A stretch of DNA of 64,000 nucleotides from Phytophthora colocasiae (Eukaryota > Oomycota > Peronosporomycetes > Peronosporales > Peronosporaceae): positions 2,046,001 to 2,110,000 of the forward strand of contig JAGKQI010000100.1 in NCBI GenBank assembly GCA_018806915.1, given 5' to 3'. Below are positions 40,823 to 50,787 of this stretch, one piece after another. Numbering within the stretch: position 1 is the stretch's first letter; the number at the start of each line of letters is the position of its first letter. The position numbers and the translations under genes are program-made. Below the pieces are notes generated by a model, which was not told the origin of the DNA, did no database searches, and was given only the letters and a program-made list of their open reading frames with translations.

Positions 40823-41135
40823 TGATGGAAGGCTAGGAAGTCGACTGAAGAGTGTGGCGATGTAGGAGACTCAAGTTGCTTGTTGATTAGCTGGTAAAAG
40901 TGAGAATGAGAATAAACTGAGCTTGGGCTCTGAACTACATGTAAGGGCTACCTCCTTGCCTCCTGTGTGTTTGCTGATGAAAATAGGTGAAGCTGGCTAC
41001 CTTCTTAGCCTGTCCTTCCAACGGGACTCAAATGAGAATGCGTGGCACGCATATCCTCTTGCGTCGGCAAACTTGTAGCAGGTACTGTTTCGAAAATCGC
41101 AGGAGTAATGCATGCTTGAATTTCCTCTTGCAACA
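40823..41135 (-). repeat. Copia LTR 3 (shared by units 2 and 3)
   Basis: 313 bp; one A fewer than the others in an A-run near 40980. Boundaries as for LTR 2. Confidence 0.93.
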
Positions 41136-41142
41136 CTCCCCC

Positions 41143-44100
41143 TCAAGCATGATCTGTGAGATGAAGCATGGTACAAAGGCGGCCGAAGATTACTCGGTCA
41201 GTGGCTTTAGTCAAGATGTCTGCGACTTGCTGTTGCGTCGGACAATATTCAACCACCACTTGACCTCGTGTGATGGCATCACGGACGAAATGGTACTTGA
41301 TATTCAAGTGTCGAGTTCGCTGCGTGGAGACTGCATTTTGCATAGACTTGATCGCGGATTGATTGTCAACTCGGAGTATAACCGAGTCGGTCTCACGAAG
41401 CAGTTTGAGTTCTTGAAGCAGTTGGTAAATCGCAATGCAGTCCTGCACAGCGGAACATGCAGCAACATATTCGGCTTCCATAGTCGAAAGAGCCACAGTG
41501 GTTTGTTTACGAGATGACCAAGCAATAGTCATACCGTTGATCTGCAAGACAGCTCCACTCGTAGATTTGGCTGTAGCTGAATCACCTGCCCAATTTGCGT
41601 CTGAGTAGATGATGGGCTTCAAACGTGAGTTGATGCCATTGCCGTTCTGGTATAGCAGTCCTTTTGTCTTCGTACCTTGAAGATAGCGCAAATGCGCTTA
41701 ATTCCATTCCAGTGATGTAATGTCGGGCATGATACGAATCGGGATAGAACAATTTACTGCAGTAGCAATATCGGGACGAGTGCAATTTGATAGCCAAAGT
41801 AGACTGCCGATCGCTTCACGGAATGAACTGGTATCGTGAAAAGGGTGACTCTGCTCATCGAAGAAATAATGGTTGACATCCATCGGGGTTGCGATTTGCT
41901 TGCAATTGCTCATGCCGAATTTCTCCAATAGGTCACGTATGGTTTGGTGCTGGTGGATTATGATTCCTTCGGAGGTTCGTTTAATCCAGATGCCGAGGCA
42001 CTTCTCTGCTTCGCCAATGTCCTTAATGTCAAAGCGCTGGGTCAGTTGAGACATAACGCGATCCGACAAGGCTGGGTCTTGGCTTACGATCAAAATATCG
42101 TCCACGTAGAGTCCCAAGACGCACAGACTGTCATGTTCTCGCATGAAATAAAGACAAGGGTCCATTCGTGAGCGCTGAAATCCCAGTTCCTGTAGAAAAC
42201 CATTGATGAGATCGTTCCAGAGCTTTCCACTCTGCTTCAGACCATACAGACCTTTTAGGAGAAGCCACACGCGTGTGTCGTTGTCGTTGGAGGTTCCGGG
42301 TGGTGGCTTCAAGTAAATCGGTTTGTCCAGGTCCGATTTCAGATAGGCATTCGGGACGTCACCCTGGCGAAGCTTGGCTCTCCAGATTGCTGCCAGCATC
42401 ACAATGAACCTCAAACTGGAAATTTTTAGTACCGGCGAAAATGTGGCTTCAAAATCAACACCATAACGCTGAGTAAATCCCCTCGCAACAAGGCGGGCTT
42501 TGAATCGCTCTAGCTCGCCGTTTCTGCCGAACTTGATTTTATAGACCCATTTTGAAGTTACGATGTTGGCATCGTCTGGTGCCTCCACGAGTTCCCAGGT
42601 ACCATTTGCACTTAATTCACCGAGTTCCCTTTCCATGGCGGATTTCCACTCATTCCAATATTCACTTCTCTTGGCTTCGGCGACACTCCGAGGTTCTTGT
42701 ACATGATCTGAAGCGGTGATCGTCAACATTGCTTCTGATGGTCCTGCACATTCTTCAATGAAGGACGGAGGAAGCTCAAAATCGACAGTATTCTCTTGAT
42801 GACGTTTGCCAAATACTCGCCGAAGGACACCTGCTGGAATCGGGCGACCGAAATCCTCAGGAATGCCAATATCGTTATTGTCACTGACAGTACCTGCGGG
42901 GCTGGACGCATTTGAGTCTTCATTGGTGTCAGTGTCATCTCCATTTAACTGGTGGAGTACTTGTAATGTCTCCGGGTGTTGGGTATCCAACTTGTCAACG
43001 TTTTGAACGTCAGGACTCGTAATAAATCGCTTGGTTCGTGGTAGTAACAGCTTGTAACCCTTCTGCGTGGACGAAATTCCAATGACTATTGCTTTCTCAG
43101 CACGTTTAACCAGGCTACGACCTGTTTTGTGCGGTACAAACACCGTACATTTCGAACCAAATTTCAGGATGTGAGAGACACGGGGCTGTTTTCCAGTGAG
43201 GACGTCAATTGGTGACTTGTAATCCGCATTTGATCGTGTGGGTACGCGATTGCGAATGTATGACGCGTAGGTAACTGCATCTCCCCAATAACGCTGTGGA
43301 AGACCGGATGCCCACAACATTGCCCGCGCAGAATTCATAATGGTGCGATGGAATCGCTCTGCTTTGCCTTTGGACGCTGATGTGTCCGGATGGGTGTTCT
43401 GCAGTCGAATGCCATGTCGAATGGCATATTGTTTGAATTGTGAGTTCAAAACTCTCCTCCTCCATCGGTGCGAAGGACCTTAATTTTGAGGTCGTGCTGA
43501 CGTTGGAACTCATTTGAGAACTGCAAAACTTGTCGAAGGCTTCCGCTTTCGTATGCAGGAGAAAAATCTGGTTATAGTTGGAGGCATGGTCGACGATGGT
43601 TAGAATATGCCGATGGCCATGCCGGTCGGGTTTAAGATCGACTTTCAGGTCCATGCATATGACCGCACCGAGCTCGTCAGTTGGAGCCGAGTCAGATGTG
43701 TCTTGTGTTGGTTGCTTATTTCGGGATTGCTTTCCTTCGGAGCAGGCCATGCAAAACGTGATTTTCTTGTTCACAGGTTCAAAATCAGTAGCGAGATTGT
43801 TGTTCATCATCCGGAGGAGGTCCTGGAAATTAAGGTGACCAAGCCGTTCGTGCCATTTCTGCAGTGTATCCTTCTTCACGTTTACGAGTAAGGCATGAGC
43901 ATCACTGCATGTTGGGCCGATAGTAGTTGCGTTTACGATCCAAAGTCCGTTGCGTTCAATTGCTTCGCCTACAATGGTTCCATCGCGAGAGTGAAACGTG
44001 CATTTCTTTGAGAATAGAAAACAAATACCCTGCTTGCGCAGCTGGGTCAGGGAGAGGAGGTTGCGACCAAGCTTGTCGCAGTAGTACACGTTCGTCAATA

Positions 44101-44788
44101 AGACACTCCGCTTGATCCCATCCACGGTAGTCTCCAGCAGGCAGTTTCCCCTCAGAGTCGACACAATCGTGTCCGAGTTTGCTACTCGAATAGTCAAATG
44201 GCAAACTTCGGTACCGAATAGCAGATCTCGGTTGGTGCACATGTGGTGCGTGGCACCAGAGTCTAATATCCATTCTGGTGAAGGTATTGACGACGTGGAG
44301 TCCGTAATCCACAGGTGTGCTTCCTCGATACTCTCATCATTCGTTGGCACCGATTCGGTGGTCGACACTGAAGCATTGTTAGCGTGTCCTTCCTTCTTGA
44401 TGACGGCTTTCACTTTCTTCAGTTCGGGACAGGCAGGACCGCGATGACCTTCCTCGTCACATACGTAACAAAGTATTTTGCCGACGGGTTTCGCCGATGC
44501 GGCGTGGGCTTGGCCCTGACCAGAACGTTGATTGGGTTTCTGTTGGGGGCCACCAGACTTCTTGTCACTGTTCGTAGGAGGTTGGTTCGGGCGATTAACT
44601 TGAGTGCGCTTGCGGCCATCACCTCGTAAAGCCACCAGTAGAGCGAGCATCCGATCAGCTTCCTGATAGTAATTCTGGTTTGATCGGTCAATGCGGGCGA
44701 TGAGCGTGCTGGACAGTTCTGGGCAAGCATTTGCGCAAAAGATCTCTAGTAATAGCAGACTGTGGTCACCAACCATGAGACGGGCCAC
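41143..44788 (-). pseudogene. Copia unit 3 Pol, several frame breaks
   Basis: Split into 41143-41691, 41698-43449 and 43205-44788. One-base differences from unit 1 lie near 41690, 41747, 43449, 43527, 44470 and 44547, most of them in homopolymers. Around the zinc knuckle this unit reads GGPQQKPNQRSGQGQAHAA, which looks like the original sequence, whereas units 1 and 2 are shifted there. Confidence 0.92.
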
Positions 44789-44895
44789 GTATTTTAGGTA
44801 GTCGAGATATTCTGATCAGGAGTCTTGAGTGCGCTTGCCCGAGGTTAGGCGTTTGCATAATTGCACTTGGTTTAATCTGCAGCCGAACTCAGCTT

Positions 44896-45630
44896 TCAAC
44901 CTTGCTTTAAAATCTTCGTAGTTGAAGAGGGGTTTTTCAACGCGCCACTGGGTGATATTAGATGAAAAAAGCGTGCTGCTCTTCCCGCGAGAAAATTCAC
45001 AAGTACTTGAGCTTTAAGCTGAGAACTCCAACGTGATTGGTTCAAAAGCGACTCAGTCGATATTGCTTGCTCAAACTCGAGAATAAAGTCTTCAAAGCCC
45101 GCGCCTAAACCAGGGTATACTTCTTGACCATCAAATTTTCGGCAGATAACGTCCTTTATCTTGGGCGACCTGTAAGTTGCCGCTGCTGACGGAGCTGGTG
45201 GCTGGGAGTTTTGAGCAGGTGGTGGAGGTTGGTCTCCACGTTGGTGTTGAGTTGAAGGAGGATGTACTGCCCTGGCTATGGCATCTCGTAGCTCGGTTCT
45301 AAGTTGCAAAACCTCTGATTGTAGTTGAGGTGCTGCCTGGGCCTGAGCTCTAAGCTCGGTTAGCTCGGCTTCGAGCTTCCTCGTTGTCGTTTGCCATTGC
45401 ATTAGTTGGGCAAATCCTGTGCGCATCTGTTCCAATTCTTGTGCTAGTTTGGCGGTAGATGCTGCTTGTTGTCGCAATGTCGTCACTTCCGCCTTCAATG
45501 TTTCCATACTAGCATCGGTTTTCATGCTGACCGGTTCGGGTTTCACCGAAGTTTCACCGGCCGCTGCTTGCAGCTCTGCTGCTAGGTTCCGTTGCACACG
45601 AGGTTTCCTTTCGATATCGTCGGTTTCCAT
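44896..45630 (-). pseudogene. Copia unit 3 Gag
   Basis: 244 aa, identical to unit 2. Same T6 frame loss and downstream TGA. Confidence 0.8.
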
Positions 45631-45842
45631 GGTTCCTGGACGATGTACGGATGCAAGCTGAAGTTCTCACACGTCGCAGATTCTCACACGTCGCAGGAAT
45701 CAGGTATCAGGTATCCCGAGATCAGGTATTGCGGGGATCAAGAAACACGGGTATTCGGTTTCAGGGGTCGATAGTCTTCAATACAGCCAGGTCGTAGGAC
45801 TTGTTCACTCTTTAGTGCGAGTCGAGGCTTGGGCTCATAACC

Positions 45843-46156
45843 TGATGGAAGGCTAGGAAGTCGACTGAAGAGTGTGGCGATGTAGGAGACTCAAGTTGCT
45901 TGTTGATTAGCTGGTAAAAGTGAGAATGAGAATAAACTGAGCTTGGGCTCTGAACTACATGTAAGGGCTACCTCCTTGCCTCCTGTGTGTTTGCTGATGA
46001 AAAATAGGTGAAGCTGGCTACCTTCTTAGCCTGTCCTTCCAACGGGACTCAAATGAGAATGCGTGGCACGCATATCCTCTTGCGTCGGCAAACTTGTAGC
46101 AGGTACTGTTTCGAAAATCGCAGGAGTAATGCATGCTTGAGTTTCCTCTTGCAACA
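45843..46156 (-). repeat. Copia LTR 4
   Basis: 314 bp, 5' LTR of unit 3. It is followed by the target duplication TCTTG (46157-46161) and PLD coding sequence. Confidence 0.93.
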
Positions 46157-46161
46157 TCTTG

Positions 46162-47238
46162 ATGGCCTTGATACGCGCATAGAAGAGTGAGTTCTCGCCG
46201 TTCGGAGCGAACTCCCAGTGCTTGTACTTGCAGCTAAAAGTCCGCACGATCTGCACGTTCTGGTTGCCGAGTTTGGACGTCGTGTTACTGCTCACGTAGT
46301 CAAGCGGCGGTAAGTACGAGTACTGCGGGTTCTCAAAATCGACCAAGTCGTCTCCGAGTCCTTGAGTTGGCAGATATGGAGAATTCCATCGAGCAAGGAA
46401 GTTGTTGGCCACATCCTTCGCTGCTGGTCCGTGGATTCGGACACTGCTATCGACCCACCCGCTTTGGCGGAATTGAACTCCAGACGCTTTGCGGATCGCC
46501 GAGACGTTGTGGTGAATAGTATCCCAGCGGTCGTTGGAGAGGTCGATGCCCCCCACGTACGCGACAGGTTGGTCGTCTTTGTCGGTCGAGTTGCCAGCAG
46601 CGATCACGAGCGTCTTCTGGTGCTGAGAGGACAAACCGTAAGGGAGGCGGTCGTCGAAAATGAAGAGCGCGTTGCCGTCATTGATACCAGACTTTGGCAG
46701 TTTGTTGATCTTGTTCCGCACCTTGACGTCCTGAAAGAACAGGAACTTGTTCGCCCAACCCAGGATCTTGACGTCCCCCCCCGCGCTTCACGACGTTGCC
46801 AAAGACAATATCGAAGTTGGACTTGGCGCCAGTCGGATCCACGTCAGGTTTGAAAGGGACGAGATCTGTGTTCCAAGCAGCCAACAGGACGCGGTCGTCT
46901 TCCTTGGTCGTTGTGAGATCATCGTACACGGAGTCAAAGAACTCCTTCGTCACGGTGAACGTCGTCACGGCGTTGCCGACGCTATACGTGGCCAAGTCAC
47001 TGCGAGGAGATCCACCTCTGGATGCAGTGATCTCCTCCTCCGTAAGGAACCAATCTGTGGCTTTCAGTAGAGGCTGTTGCATCACAACGTTGGTTCCATC
47101 GGACTTGTCGTTCCTTGAACTTGATTTCGAGTCGCCATCGCCCCCGAAAATGGACGAGAACGACCAGGCCTCGGTAGGTGAAAGCGTGATAAGCAGCACA
47201 TAGATTAAGCCAAGAACGAACTGGGCGTTGGGAGACAT
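46162..47238 (-). pseudogene. PLD copy A, 5' part: secreted phospholipase D-like
   Basis: Starts at ATG 47238 with signal peptide FVLGLIYVLLITLSPTEAWS. About residues 75-150 include TTFTVTKEFFDSVYDDL and VLLAAWNTDLVPF. An extra G in a G-run near 46775-46782 shifts the frame; the second frame gives RNKINKLPKSGINDG, the first HKD motif SSQHQKTLVIAAGN (H-x-K), GGIDLSNDRWD and VRIHGPAAKDVA. It breaks at the Copia array inside ARIKAIK. The product would cleave phospholipid head groups outside the cell if intact, but insertion, frameshift and a deletion in the 3' part make it a pseudogene as assembled. Confidence 0.88.
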
Positions 47239-47240
47239 AC

Positions 47241-47292
47241 GAACACTGGAAACTGATGATAGAATGCAAGTTTGCATCAGTTTCCAGTGTTC
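47241..47292 (-). repeat. 18-bp-arm hairpin at the PLD-A start codon
   Basis: Perfect arms 47241-47258 and 47275-47292 (gaacactggaaactgatg and complement) with a 16-nt loop, 2 bp from the ATG. Copy B has the identical structure at 30146-30197. The loop read on the plus strand contains gatagaATGCAAGTT, which in copy C is the real start region. Confidence 0.9.
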
Positions 47293-47433
47293 TGCTCGAT
47301 GAAGCTGGGCTAATCCCAGAATTCCAGGATGGCAATCAATATTCGTGGTCATAATCAAGTACTACAGTCGTAAACTCCTCCAGAAACGCTCCTCGAGCCA
47401 TTCCTTGGATTTCTGAGTGGGTATTGCGATGTT

Positions 47434-48918
47434 TCATTGTAAGACAGTCCAGTGAGGCAAAGGCACTTCGAACGACCACTGCGGAGACTCGTATCGATAG
47501 GAGTGGAGCCACAATACAGTGTCCTCCACCTCGTGTACATAGTTATCTTTTGGCTCGTCAGCCCTACAGATATCACACACTCGAATACACCAGTGTCGAT
47601 CGTCTTCATCACCAGCCCCCTCACCATCAGCAGGATCGCCAACATCTGCATTCGAAAGTTGTCCGTCTTCTGATCCTTGCTCCGTTGCCGAATTTGCTTC
47701 TTCTCCGGTCTTAACCCCATATAGTGGGTCGTTCGCAATGGGAAAACCCAAATGCTGTAGATGCACACGGATCTGGTGTGTTCGTCCAGTCACAAGCAGA
47801 CACTCGACGATACTTTCGCCTCCCACAGCTTCGCGACGGCGGATCAGAGTCACACAAGGTTTGGAATCTTCAGCCTCAATCACACAGCGTACGTGGCCCT
47901 GTCGTGGTTCTTTCAGGCCTATTGGAGCCGTTATGCGCCAAAAACCTCTCTCTACTTTTTCGATCTTCACAAGCCCTGAGCTCAGTCCGTCCACTCCTGC
48001 AAACCCAACTTCGGTGTCTGGGAACTCACCCTTCACTCGTGCCACATAGAACTTCTGCACGGATCGAGTACCAGCACTTTCATCAGACGACGTAGCCGTC
48101 AATTCAGCTGTTAAACTCCGCGCTTTCTCCGCAGTTTTGGCTAGAATCAGTAACCCCGACGTCAGTCGATCCAGTCGATGCACCGGAAACAGTTCCAAAG
48201 TCTCGACATCATTAGACTCTTCCGACGCTGCACCTTCACGTCGATCATGCTGTAGCATAACTGTTAGGGAGTTTAACTGATAACTCCCAGTCGGATGCAC
48301 TGGAATGCCCGAGGGTTTATTCACCACCATCAACTCGTCTGTTTCGAAGTGTATCCATCTTGTTGATAGCGCCGTCATCTCCTTGTCGCTCTTGACTGGT
48401 AGATGGACACTTGGTTCATGTCGATGCTTGAGGTGCTCGAAGAAATCTCCACCTTTGATCACTGAGTCTAGATTCGCCGTCTCCCCATTGACTCGGATGA
48501 GCCCATGATGTGAAGCTCGAACGCAGTATTCGGTCGAGAGGGTCGGGAATTCGCTGGCAAACAGTTCCCGAAGAGTGCGACCAGCCCAGCGGCCTTTGGC
48601 GAACAGGGCAAAGCGATGCACATAGGGCTCAATGCTGCGGACGATACAGACGCTACCTGTCACTCGATTGTCACAAGTGGAGGATGTGCACGGATTGTAG
48701 TGGACGGCGGCGGACGGCACTGCACTCGCTGTTGCGCGATTCTGACGTTGGTTTCGACGTTTCCTCTTGGAAGGAACGTTATTACCCTCAGCTAGTAGTG
48801 CGGTCTTACGTTCTGCCAACCATCGAGCTTTCTCCAGCTTGCGGAGCTGCTTCTTGCTGGGCGGAGGGGCGTCCGCCATCCCCAATGTTGTGGCAAGGAC
48901 GCTTATGTTGCGCGTCAA
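47434..48918 (-). CDS. RluA-type pseudouridine synthase (RPUSD2/PUS9-like)
   Basis: 494 aa, single exon; a second in-frame ATG (MADAPPPSKKQ) lies 13 codons in. A basic N-terminus is followed by an S4-like region (about 125-175: RTLRELFASEF, LIRVNGETANLDSVIKGGDF), then the catalytic domain with VVNKPSGIPVHPTG and the catalytic aspartate in HRLDRLTSGLLIL (~248), and RTHQIRVHLQHLGFPIANDP, all hallmarks of RluA-family enzymes that convert uridine to pseudouridine in RNA. An acidic linker leads to a C-terminal tail with CDICRA and WLHSYRYESPQWSFEVPLP. It is the intact parent of the copy at 25650-28849 and is divergent from the aminotransferase gene. Confidence 0.9.
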   Translation of the reverse strand: MTRNISVLATTLGMADAPPPSKKQLRKLEKARWLAERKTALLAEGNNVPSKRKRRNQRQNRATASAVPSAAVHYNPCTSSTCDNRVTGSVCIVRSIEPYVHRFALFAKGRWAGRTLRELFASEFPTLSTEYCVRASHHGLIRVNGETANLDSVIKGGDFFEHLKHRHEPSVHLPVKSDKEMTALSTRWIHFETDELMVVNKPSGIPVHPTGSYQLNSLTVMLQHDRREGAASEESNDVETLELFPVHRLDRLTSGLLILAKTAEKARSLTAELTATSSDESAGTRSVQKFYVARVKGEFPDTEVGFAGVDGLSSGLVKIEKVERGFWRITAPIGLKEPRQGHVRCVIEAEDSKPCVTLIRRREAVGGESIVECLLVTGRTHQIRVHLQHLGFPIANDPLYGVKTGEEANSATEQGSEDGQLSNADVGDPADGEGAGDEDDRHWCIRVCDICRADEPKDNYVHEVEDTVLWLHSYRYESPQWSFEVPLPHWTVLQ

Positions 48919-49267
48919 GACCTCCCGTATAATTTAATCTGTCGCTCACGGTACTACCTATCTCGCGCCTTTTGTTGACCCATTTAGTATGTATAGATAG
49001 TTTTGTGCGCACTTGTCCTCCTCGTGCGTCCGCGGAACTGATAACGTGGTAGCTGTTCTTATAGAGGATATCCTGGTCGTGTGTGTAGTACAGGGCAGGT
49101 AGCGCCTTGCAAATTCGTCACAAGATGCTTGGACCAAGCTTCGTCCGCGCAAGTAGTCTGTGTGGAGCTCTACGGCGCTTGCGCCTATTGCACAATTTTC
49201 AGTACAGTGAGCGACATATATTAATGTGGATACAGCTCATGACATTTGAGGATACCTTACGTGCGCA
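48919..49267. promoter_or_regulatory. Divergent intergenic region, pseudouridine synthase / aminotransferase
   Basis: 349 bp separate the two start codons and must hold both promoters. A sequence cacaattttcag near 49190 resembles part of the oomycete initiator/flanking region, but no element is clear enough to call. Confidence 0.5.
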
Positions 49268-50731
49268 ATGCTGCCAGTGTCGAAGCTCCCTTCGCTGCTC
49301 CCGTCGTTCCGCCATGCGCGCAGCATCTCCACCCGCGTGCGCACGTTGCCTGCCAATGTGTTCGCAGAGTTCTCCGCCTTGGCGACGCAGCACGGGGCTG
49401 TAAATTTGGGCCAGGGCTTCCCGACGTTCCCGATGCCACAGTTCGTCAAGCAGGCGGCGATCGACGCCATCAACGACGGCAACAACCAATACACGCGACC
49501 TGGAGGCCACGTGAGCTACGTGGAGACTCTGGCCGAGATGTATTCGCCCCTGTTGAACCGAGATCTGGACCCTATGACGGAGATCGTGACGTTTAACGGC
49601 GCCCAGGAAGGTATTGCTTCCATCATGGCGGCGCTGCTGGAGCCTGGAGACGAGGTGCTCACTTTCGAGCCATATTTTGATGCCTATGTGACGGTATCGC
49701 AGCTGCACGGCATCAAGTCGGCGGGCGTCCCGTTCCGCTTCGATGCGGCCAAACGTGCTGCTTTTTTGAATGAGGACTCGGAGGTGGACGCTCGTTTCAC
49801 GTCCCACGACTTTCAGGCGGATCTGGAGAAGCTGGAGGCGATGCTGACCCCAAAAACCAAGATGCTGGTGCTTAACACGCCGCACAACCCCACGGGGAAA
49901 GTCTTCTCCAAGGAGGAGCTCGTGCAACTCGCTAAGGTGTTGGAACGCTACCCGAACGTCATCGTTTTGGCTGATGAAGTGTACGAGTTCATGACGTTTG
50001 ATGGACTCCAGCACGAGCGCATCGCGTCGCTTCCGGGTTTCTTTGACCGCACGGTGTCGCTCTTCAGTGCTGGCAAGACCTTCTCCTGCACGGGCTGGCG
50101 CACGGGCTACGCGGTGGGGCCAGCGCATCTGGTGGGAGGCATCACCAAGGCCCACAGCACGGTCCCGTTCTGCGGTACGACTCCGTTCGAGGTGGCGCTT
50201 GCATCGGCGTTTAGAGAGGCTAAGCACAACGGATACTACGACGAGCTGAGGGACACGCTGCAGGTACGAAGAGGTTAAGTTAGTTCTCTCATTGATAGTG
50301 TACACTAAACGTTACATGCTGTAGACCAAGCGCGACCGCCTGTGCGATGCGCTTCAGGCGTACAACTGGCGTCCGATTGTACCAGAGGGCGGCTACTTCG
50401 TGTGCTGCAACGTGGAAGGTCTTCCGTTCTACGACGAGTTCCGCAGTATCCAGATCACGCCTGATACCCCTAAGACGGTGCGTAGAGCTTTATCTTGATG
50501 TGTTAGCTGTTGCTGAGCTTCACACTCGTGTTATGGCGTCTGCAGGAGTTCCCGGACTACCAGTTCGCATACAAGCTGGTCAAGGCTGGTCACCTCGCCG
50601 TAATCCCGACGTCGCCCTTCTTCAGTCGTCCGGAAAACCGCCTTGCTCCTGGCGTTGTTCGTCTCGCCTTCTGCAAAGACGACAAGACGCTCGACGATTC
50701 CATCCGCGTCATTGAGTCCCTCAAGAACTAG
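49268..50731 (+). CDS. PLP aminotransferase, kynurenine/glutamine transaminase K type
   Basis: Three exons, 49268-50263, 50325-50477 and 50546-50731, with GT..AG introns of 61 and 68 bp, both phase 0; 444 aa. The Arg-rich N-terminus (LPSFRHARSISTRVRTL) looks like a mitochondrial presequence. Class I fold motifs: VNLGQGFPTFPMP, NPTGKVFS (~203), DEVYEFMTFDG (~236) and the PLP-binding lysine in FSAGKTFSCTGWRTGY (K270). The third exon ends the C-terminal domain (GVVRLAFCKDD). The family transaminates kynurenine, glutamine or methionine with 2-oxo acids and can cleave cysteine S-conjugates. Its stop is only 56 bp from the convergent helicase gene. Confidence 0.92.
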
Positions 50732-50787
50732 ACGTTGCGCAGTTCCTGCAGAGGTCGCATCTGTAAGTCATGCCGCCGTTCCTAGCT

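Larger units (their letters stand above)
30775..46156 (-). mobile_element. Tandem array of three Copia elements sharing four LTRs
   Basis: Structure LTR-internal-LTR-internal-LTR-internal-LTR with unit spacings 5,023, 5,025 and 5,020 bp. One target duplication TCTTG (30770-30774 and 46157-46161) flanks the whole array; none exists at the internal LTRs, where primer site and polypurine tract abut directly. All units read on the minus strand. Order protease, integrase, RT, RNase H makes them Ty1/Copia. Units are over 99% identical; units 2 and 3 share single-base variants absent from unit 1. The array disrupts a PLD-like gene within the codons for AIKNANN. Confidence 0.95.

Noticed and set aside
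30775..46156. Three independent Copia insertions into one hotspot
   Set aside because: Internal LTRs have no duplications and are shared; primer site and polypurine tract abut them on either side.
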